From contig FMBT01000343.1 of NCBI GenBank assembly GCA_900095095.1, positions 1-64,000 on the forward strand: 64,000 nucleotides of DNA, written 5' to 3'. This stretch comes from Fragilariopsis cylindrus CCMP1102 (lineage: Eukaryota > Bacillariophyta > Bacillariophyceae > Bacillariales > Bacillariaceae). Below are positions 58,172 through 64,000 of the stretch, one piece after another; the first letter of the stretch is position 1, and every line of letters begins with the position of its first letter. The notes beneath the pieces are model-generated. The model was not told where the DNA came from. It saw only the letters and a program-made list of their open reading frames with translations, and ran no database searches. The position numbers were made by a program, and so were the translations under genes.

Positions 58172-59513
58172 ATGCAAAGAAGAAATTCTCTTGGTGCGCG
58201 TCAATATAGTTCTAGAAATATTGGAGCTAATGACATTTACATATCCAATTCCCCGCCGCCACTACCACCACCTCCTCCTCCGCCACCAACACATATAGGT
58301 GGTTCCACCCCAAAAAGTTATAGTGGTAGTGCTGCTAGTCGGAGAGTAAAATATTCATCCGATGATAGTATAGGTGAATCACCAGTACCATATTCATTTT
58401 CATGTTCAGACGACGACTATGAGCTCCCCGGCTCACGCAGGCCTCGCAGGTCTCGAAGTTTGAGCTACAGGAATGCTGCTGCTGGTGGTCGTGCTAAAAA
58501 GTGTAGATATTGGATGGTCTCATGTTGTATATTCATGGCAATTATTTTTGTTGCCGCATACTTATTGGTTCCACATTATAAACGAGTTGTATTAGATCAT
58601 CATTTGATAAAACAAGACAAGATATTACGTGAACAGGAAATAGATCTATCGATTCGATTTGATTCGAAAATTGCAGAGTTACAGAAAGAAAATAAGGAAC
58701 TACATAGCAAAGTAGGAAATGAAAAGGAATTGATCATATTAAATCAACAACTAAAAGACGAAAAGAATCGGTTGGAATTTCAAATGAAGGATGTGTCGAA
58801 AGAATTACAACAACATTATGAAGGTCAAATCGAAATACTGAATAGGCACAATGATCACTTCACTACGTACAAAAAGAAGATGCAAGAAAATATACAACTC
58901 ATGTCAAGTCAGCTCTAATAGAACGATACGGACTTGGACCACATTTTGTAGAAATGATTGTCCAATTTGATAGTCATATGGGACGGGACGATCAAGGTTC
59001 AATTATTGTCGAACTCGCACCAGTCGAAGACATGCCCCATGCTGTATATTGGTTCCTCGAACAGGTCCAAAGGAAGCTATATGATGGTTGTTCCTTCCAT
59101 CGAAATGCAGCTCATGTAATTCAGGCTGGACCTGCTTCGAATTTTCTAAGTCCACCCGATCCACAACTGAGCAAACGATTTAAGGATGCTGGTTTTGATA
59201 AAATTTTATTTCAGAATATTCGCCCAATTCTCCTCATGTAAAGTTTTCACTTGGGTATTCAGGACGGCCGGGCGGACCCGATTTTTATATTTCCATGCAG
59301 GATAATAGTAAGATTCATGGTCCGGGAGGACAAAATAATTTTGAGGATCCAGAGGAAGCAGATACTTGTTTTGCCAAAGTAGTGAATGGATTTGATGTTG
59401 TTGAACGGATCCATAAAAGTCCTACTAAAAAGGGTGAATATCACGCGATGGAATCCAATATTGCTATAGTATCGATGACAATAATGAAAAAAAATGATGG
59501 TAAACAACATTAA
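58172..59513 (+). CDS. Type II membrane protein with coiled coil and divergent cyclophilin domain
   Basis: N-terminal cytosolic part with a Pro run, then one membrane span (WMVSCCIFMAIIFVAAYLLV), a coiled coil (KIAELQKENKELHSKVGNEKELIILNQQLKDEK), and a cyclophilin-like fold: VEDMPHAVYWFLEQVQRKLYDGCSFHRNAAHVIQAGP, FSLGYSGRPGGPDFYISM, DTCFAKVVNGFDVVERIHK. FHR matches the catalytic Arg of CypA, but the hydrophobic FMCQGG stretch and the Trp are changed, so isomerase activity is doubtful. The frame breaks twice, near 58900 and at 59213, each mended by one base. No intron boundary fits these sites. Likely Golgi or ER, from the topology. Confidence 0.72.
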
Positions 59514-60192
59514 AAATAAATGAGATGTTTTCAAATTCAGATTAGATGTGTTTGCGACAGAGGAAATTGCAACGTTATCTTGACCATTCAATTTTGTCTA
59601 GTTCTCATTAGATAGCATAATATTACGTCTAGAATATATGTTTTAGCTTTAATGTATTTATAGTAAAAGCGTACGTACTGTAGTATTAATAATAGCATGC
59701 ACAGATAGTGCGTTCAGATTAACTGACTTCCTCGCTACAACGTTTAGATTCTACCTGTCAGATTTGTTTACTTTCTCGTGGCACGTGTTGGGTAGTACCA
59801 ATTGTTACTCCCACTTCTTTCATCATACCTTGTTGGAGGTTTTGCTTGAGGTAATATTCGCATAATATTTATGCGGTCTATTACAATGACAATTTGAGAA
59901 AAAACTTCACATCAAAATTCAAAATTCATATTATCAGCATTCCTTCGTGAATAGAAGTGAATTGCAGTTTTGGGTCCCGAATGGATCCTCACAACATCAA
60001 GTAAAAAAACGCCAAGCAAAAGCTATTATTTTATGCTACAGTAGGACCTATACAGTACAGTATAATATTATGCAACGACAACAATCACCAATCAAGCTAT
60101 TAATAAACACAACAATAAATAAAAAACATCATCTCCAATAGCGTTTTATTTCATCGGTAGCTCATACAAGAAGTAACTAATTGGATACAAAG
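59514..60192. other. Intergenic region, no gene seen
   Basis: 679 bp between two plus-strand genes. It contains the promoter of the lumen protein and weak open frames without recognisable content. No RNA gene is seen. Confidence 0.4.
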
Positions 60193-60708
60193 ATGAAAAC
60201 AACAGCTCTATTTCTCTCTTCATTCTGCACGTCGGCTACCGTAGTCTCGGCCTGGACGCCGGCATCATCGGGATCATCTCGCCGTAGTTTCATCGATCAA
60301 GCTGCCAAGCTTGTTCCGTTAGTTGTTGTTGCTTCACCTGCTTTCGCCGCGGATGATGGCAGCAGCAGCAGTAGTACAGGTAGTAACATGCTTTTAGCGG
60401 AAGCTGCATCGCTCGACTTTGCATTGCCAACTTATGATACAAAAATGGGTGGCTTCGGGGAAGGTACAGAAGCGTACACAAAGAAGGGTGGTGATATGAA
60501 AACAAGTACTTCCCTTAATATGGCCGATCCGGGTGCCGATGAGAAGGAAAAGCAACTTGCATCTATGCGTAAGGCTGAGGAGGCACGAAAGAGTGCTTTG
60601 GCTCAAAAGAAGGCTGTTCAAAAAGAACGAGAAGACGAAGATAAACGTCGTGCAAAGGAGAAAAAGGAACGAGATGCAGAACGGTTGAAGAATATCTGGA
60701 ATTCATAA
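60193..60708 (+). CDS. Predicted thylakoid-lumen protein with Tat-type signal
   Basis: 171 aa from ATG 60193; the TTG upstream is rejected. Targeting is tripartite: an ER signal (MKTTALFLSSFCTSATVVSA) with Trp at the cleavage site (ASAF-like SAW), a short Ser/Arg transit part, and then RRSFIDQAAKLVPLVVVASPAFA, a twin-arginine signal ending in AFA before the mature chain. The mature part is about 115 residues: LDFALPTYDTKMGGFGEGTEAYTKKG, then a highly charged helix rich in Lys/Glu/Arg. This architecture points to import of a folded protein into the thylakoid lumen. The family is not recognised; a photosystem-associated role is conceivable only from location. Confidence 0.72.
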   Translation: MKTTALFLSSFCTSATVVSAWTPASSGSSRRSFIDQAAKLVPLVVVASPAFAADDGSSSSSTGSNMLLAEAASLDFALPTYDTKMGGFGEGTEAYTKKGGDMKTSTSLNMADPGADEKEKQLASMRKAEEARKSALAQKKAVQKEREDEDKRRAKEKKERDAERLKNIWNS

Positions 60709-61179
60709 TTACCAATTTAATTATTGACGACTTTCGTAATTGATTGAAAGGAAACGCATTCTTTGATTTATCATTCATTCGAATGAATTATGAATCATCC
60801 CCCTCATTAGTATCTTTCGCTAGCTAATTCATAATAATAACAATAACAATAATATAATACAAATACAAATACAGAAACGAATACGAATACGAATAACATT
60901 GGTACCTGTAATACAGGATAAACAAAAAGTCAAAATTGAAAATAAATTATTTTAGAAGGAATTTCCTAAATAGAAATTAAGGATAACGTTACTGCTGACT
61001 CTTGCTTTTCGTGATTAAAGATGAGTAGAACTCATTCGGCTCGATTCGGTTTTTACATTGTAGTAGTACTGTTACTTTAGTGAATGAGCACAATCATACC
61101 GGGTGCAAATGCATATATGGATTCACTTGTCAACACTGACGAATCTACGGGAGGTATACCAGCTTTAAAAGCTTTATTC
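60709..61179. other. Intergenic region, no gene seen
   Basis: About 470 bp of AT-rich sequence containing AATACAAATAC-like simple sequence near 60855-60895. It probably includes the 3' UTR of the lumen-protein gene. No gene is supported. Confidence 0.35.
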
Positions 61180-61776
61180 ATATCCATGCAGGTATAGATG
61201 CATCAGATTTACACACTAATGCAGGTGCAGACTTTCCAGCGCAATAGTTAGAGACTGGGATGCACCGGAGGGAGTAGAGTCACCCAGAAATCTTGTCCTT
61301 TGTAGTATGCCGTCTTTGATTGATCCATCCTTAGCTCCAGAGGGGAAACACGTCCTACATGCTTATGTACCGGCAACGGAACCCTATGAATGGTGGGAAG
61401 GCATGGATCGTAATTCTGAAGAATACAAAAAGAAGAAAGAGGAGGCTGCCGACTTTCTTTGGAGTGCTACTGAAGAATATGTTCCGATGCAAGAAATCGT
61501 GCCGTTCCTGGTACTGTAAAATAGGGACCCCTCTAACGCATGAACGATTTTAACGTCGGTCTCGTGGTACATACGGACCGAGAGCAGAAGCCGGAAAATC
61601 TACACTGCCCGGCCACAAGACTCACTGGAAGGACTACATTTAACCGGTGATTATACATTTCCTGGGATAGAATTCCAGCTACAGCTGCCTCGGGTGCGAT
61701 CGCAGCAAACAATCTAATATCCGTTGGTCAACACTATGGCATGCTTGATAAGATTCGACTACCAACAAAGAACTAA
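61180..61776 (+). pseudogene. Carotenoid isomerase (CRTISO-like) pseudogene, C-terminal remnant
   Basis: Fragments in several frames match the C-terminal part of the plastid carotenoid isomerase/phytoene-desaturase-like family: RDWDAPEGVESPRNLVLCSM, PSLIDPSLAPEGKHVLHAYV, YEWWEGMDRNSEEYKKKKEE, then RGTYGPRAEAGKSTLPGHKT and finally AANNLISVGQHYGMLDKIRL and PTKN with a stop at 61774-61776. The N-terminal FAD-binding half is not found. The pieces are separated by an in-frame stop near 61248 and frame changes around 61245-61260 and 61490-61690. Unlike the one-base losses in other genes, this is real decay: a 5'-truncated relic of a host gene, probably a partial duplicate. Confidence 0.8.
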
Positions 61777-62032
61777 TATTCTAGGATTTAGATAAATGTT
61801 TTTACTATATTACAGCACATTATATCAAATACATTTAGTCAAATAATCTACATATTTTATAGTCTTTGTCCCATCAGAGAAGAATAGGGATACTGATCTT
61901 TTGCAAGTACAGCACATATCATCATCATCGTCAATCATAGGAATATCTAATATTTGAAGTAAACGTGTGCAATGATGCCAGAGAGAAAAGGCAGAATACA
62001 TTCATTAGATTAAATAGTAACGTTTCATTCAC

Positions 62033-62970
62033 TCACAATGAGTTGAAGAAACGATCACCATAATCCCCTGTCAAAATTAAAACAAAATAGAAATGAGTAT
62101 CCGAGAAAAGTCATTGACAGCGTTAGATATTCAGTGAATCCTCCTAACAACTCTAAAAGCTGTGTATTCGTATCATTATTCGGAATGATTGTACGTATAT
62201 AATAAAACGTACCTAATCCCGGCACAATAAATTTCTCATCATTAAGACAATCATCAATAGCAGCTGTAACAATTTTAATTTCTGGATATGCATCTCCTAG
62301 CAACTTCAATGAAAGAGAATAAGGGCATGCAAATGATATAAATGGTCAGATGTAGAATATTTTCAGAAATAACTACGATTTCTCTCCAACCATGACATAC
62401 CTTAAGTCCTTCAGGTGCACAAATCATATTAGCAAAAAGGATTCTAGACGGTTTAACATTATATTGCTCGACTAAAACTTCGATTGCTTTCATTGCAGAA
62501 CCACCCGTTGCAAGCATCGGATCACATAACAGTACATACTGATTTGCAATATCTGGTGGTAATTTACTATAAAATAATTTTGCTGTTTTTTCTGGAATTG
62601 ATTCATCCCGTTGGATTAATATTTTACCAACCCGAACTGCTGGTTCAACTTCACGTACAACTTCAAGTAATGCATCACCGCTTCTAATAATAGAAACAGC
62701 ACAAATATCTGTCGGATCGGGTCCACGAACACCATCAAATGATCCACAGGGAGTAGTAATTTTAACCTCCGTCGATGGAAATTCTGCTAATGCATCTTCA
62801 GCTAAAATTCTCATAGAACGTTTCGAATATTGAACAAAATCAGCAGGTGATGTAGACGTGTCTCTCATTTTAGTAAATAAAAGATGATGCACTTTTCGTG
62901 ATGACGAAATCACCAAGTTAGGATGAAGATCGGAATATGATGTTGTGATTGTTGCTGTTGATGATGTCAT
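62033..62970 (-). CDS. UPRT: Uracil phosphoribosyltransferase
   Basis: Three exons on the minus strand: 62970-62401, 62303-62213 and 62067-62033, with introns of 97 and 145 nt (GTATGT...GAAG and GTACGT...GACAG), together 231 aa. The core is complete: HPNLVISSSRKVHHLLFTKM, TPCGSFDGVRGPDPTDICAV, SIIRSGDALLEVVREV, then the PRPP-binding loop VLLCDPMLATGGSAMKAIE and the uracil-binding C-terminus VPGLGDYGDRFFNSL. It converts uracil and PRPP to UMP in pyrimidine salvage. The last exon codes only ten residues but restores the conserved GDxGDR end, which supports the splice sites. A His/Ser-rich N-terminus has no clear targeting signal. Confidence 0.95.
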
Positions 62971-63657
62971 CTTTTCCTTCGCGTTTTTCTGACTTGTATT
63001 GTATTCAAAAAGCTATTCAATATGTACAGGCGAGTTATTTTGTTTTGTTTGAAACCACTGTTTACGATCAGCCACTTCTATTAGTGTTATTTCCAGTTCC
63101 ATCTATCTTCAATCTCCTCTTGGTTCTGTATGGGAGGTTATTGTTCTGTTACGCAATGAGATATGGGATTAAAAAATTATGGATCTTCTTTTTGCGGCAT
63201 TCATAGCAGATACGAGCTTTATTTTTGGGGAGCAGAGGAGGGAATTGCTCGGTAGTAAAAGGGGGAAATATATTATATGACAATGGACACGTGGACAAAA
63301 ATCAGACATCAAATTCTGAGAATCTAAAACGCCGTTCTTCTTTTACCACACTTTACTTCGCTCCACTACCGTAAAACTGCTTCGACGTCAACCTACCATT
63401 ATAAAGCCGACAAGGGGAATTGGGAATGAGCACTGATATACTACTTGTATTCTATTTACGAGCAAACAATCACAAAAGCTTCAAGTGATGCGCTACTAGT
63501 ATTTCTATTTAGCAATTTTATACCGAAGAAAAGGATCTATCGGAATCCAATCTTCGCTTTATCGCTTACCGCTTACTTTTGAAAGACAAACCGACAACAC
63601 AAACAAACAAAACTAATCAATTGTTTTGCTACAATACACTTGTACCAGTTACTTGAT
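62971..63657. promoter_or_regulatory. Shared upstream region of UPRT and the right-edge gene
   Basis: 687 bp between two divergent start codons. A frame open at 62949-63206 is hydrophobic but without recognisable features and overlaps the UPRT start, so it is not called. No repeat or RNA gene is seen. Confidence 0.4.
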
Positions 63658-64000
63658 ATGCATCGATATTCATCTTGCACAATATTGTTTGCAATAATGA
63701 TGATTTTCGCATCAAAGTCAACAACGATGGCACTACTAAGGCACACGCAAACAACTACGGCTACACGTACAGCGACAGCATCATGTGCTCTGTTCTCACA
63801 AAGTGAGATAATCGTCAATAAACTTCAACAACGAGGCAGTAGTTGCAGTTATAGTAACAGCGCTCGTCGTTGTGGTACAATCAGCAACAGTCGTCGCAGT
63901 AATTATAATCATAATCATAATCATAACCATAATATTTTCAGCAGAGCGAGCAATTCACAATTCGGTCGTTGTCGATCGTCATCAACGACGGCTTGTCAAA
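63658..64000 (+). CDS. 5' part of an unknown secretory/plastid-targeted protein (runs off the window)
   Basis: An open frame from ATG 63658 to the right edge (114 codons). It opens with a signal-peptide-like MHRYSSCTILFAIMMIFASK, then Thr/Arg/Ser-rich sequence of transit-peptide composition, and later a His-Asn alternating run (NHNHNHNHN) encoded by (CATAAT)n. It has the same style of N-terminus as the targeted proteins elsewhere in the window. Product unknown; the rest of the gene lies outside. Confidence 0.5.
   Translation, partial: MHRYSSCTILFAIMMIFASKSTTMALLRHTQTTTATRTATASCALFSQSEIIVNKLQQRGSSCSYSNSARRCGTISNSRRSNYNHNHNHNHNIFSRASNSQFGRCRSSSTTACQ

Noticed and set aside
23590-59216. Programmed -1 ribosomal frameshifting at all the frame breaks
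   Set aside because: The breaks occur in unrelated genes, at different sequence contexts, and one is in the opposite direction; consensus error is simpler.
1-64000. tRNA, rRNA or CRISPR features
   Set aside because: Scanning the gaps by eye I found no cloverleaf-like sequence, no rRNA stretches and no regularly spaced identical repeats with unique spacers. Promoter repeats at 49329-49499 are tandem units, not CRISPR.

Overview
The window looks like nuclear DNA of a photosynthetic stramenopile, most likely a diatom. It is AT-rich, and its genes are mostly single-exon or have one or two short GT-AG introns of about 97 to 225 nt. Several proteins start with a signal peptide followed by a Phe or Trp at the predicted cleavage site, the ASAF-type bipartite plastid address. 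Asn/Gln/Asp-rich tracts are frequent. Species cannot be fixed from the sequence, and the diatom call is inference.

Layout. 1-3.4 kb: 3' part of a Ty3/gypsy-type LTR retroelement. 3.6-17.9 kb: a secreted glucose/sorbosone dehydrogenase-like protein with a PKD domain, a kynurenine-3-monooxygenase-like flavoprotein, a ferredoxin/metallo-beta-lactamase fusion, two low-complexity targeted proteins, a PCIF1/CAPAM-type cap m6Am methyltransferase and a DUF4116 protein. 17.9-21.1 kb: gene-poor, with a hAT-type MITE. 21.1-26 kb: a plastid membrane protein, a MATE transporter and farnesyl diphosphate synthase. 26.2-26.9 kb: a second, fold-back copy of the MITE. 27.2-42.3 kb: a SASA/CE6-like carbohydrate esterase, a SET-domain protein and three tandem secretory proteins, each with two GH20 (hexosaminidase) domains. 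42.7-64 kb: DGAT2-like acyltransferase, a kinase with C-terminal cyclic-nucleotide domains, a TAB2-type plastid translation factor divergent from NOP58, TSEN54, a coiled-coil Cys-rich protein, a membrane cyclophilin, a probable Tat-imported thylakoid-lumen protein, a decayed carotenoid-isomerase fragment, uracil phosphoribosyltransferase, and the 5' end of another targeted protein at the right edge.

Most genes are unrelated housekeeping or plastid genes. The one functional neighbourhood is the glycan-processing group at 27.2-42.3 kb, where one acetyl-esterase-like gene lies near three duplicated two-domain GH20 genes. In each GH20 protein the second domain lacks the usual substrate-binding His motif, and one first domain has lost the catalytic Asp-Glu pair.

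One cross-cutting observation matters for any user. At least six otherwise well-conserved host genes, including the normally essential FPP synthase, are interrupted by single-base indels. Almost all are losses of one base, most of them in short homopolymer runs. This looks more like consensus error than a run of pseudogenes.
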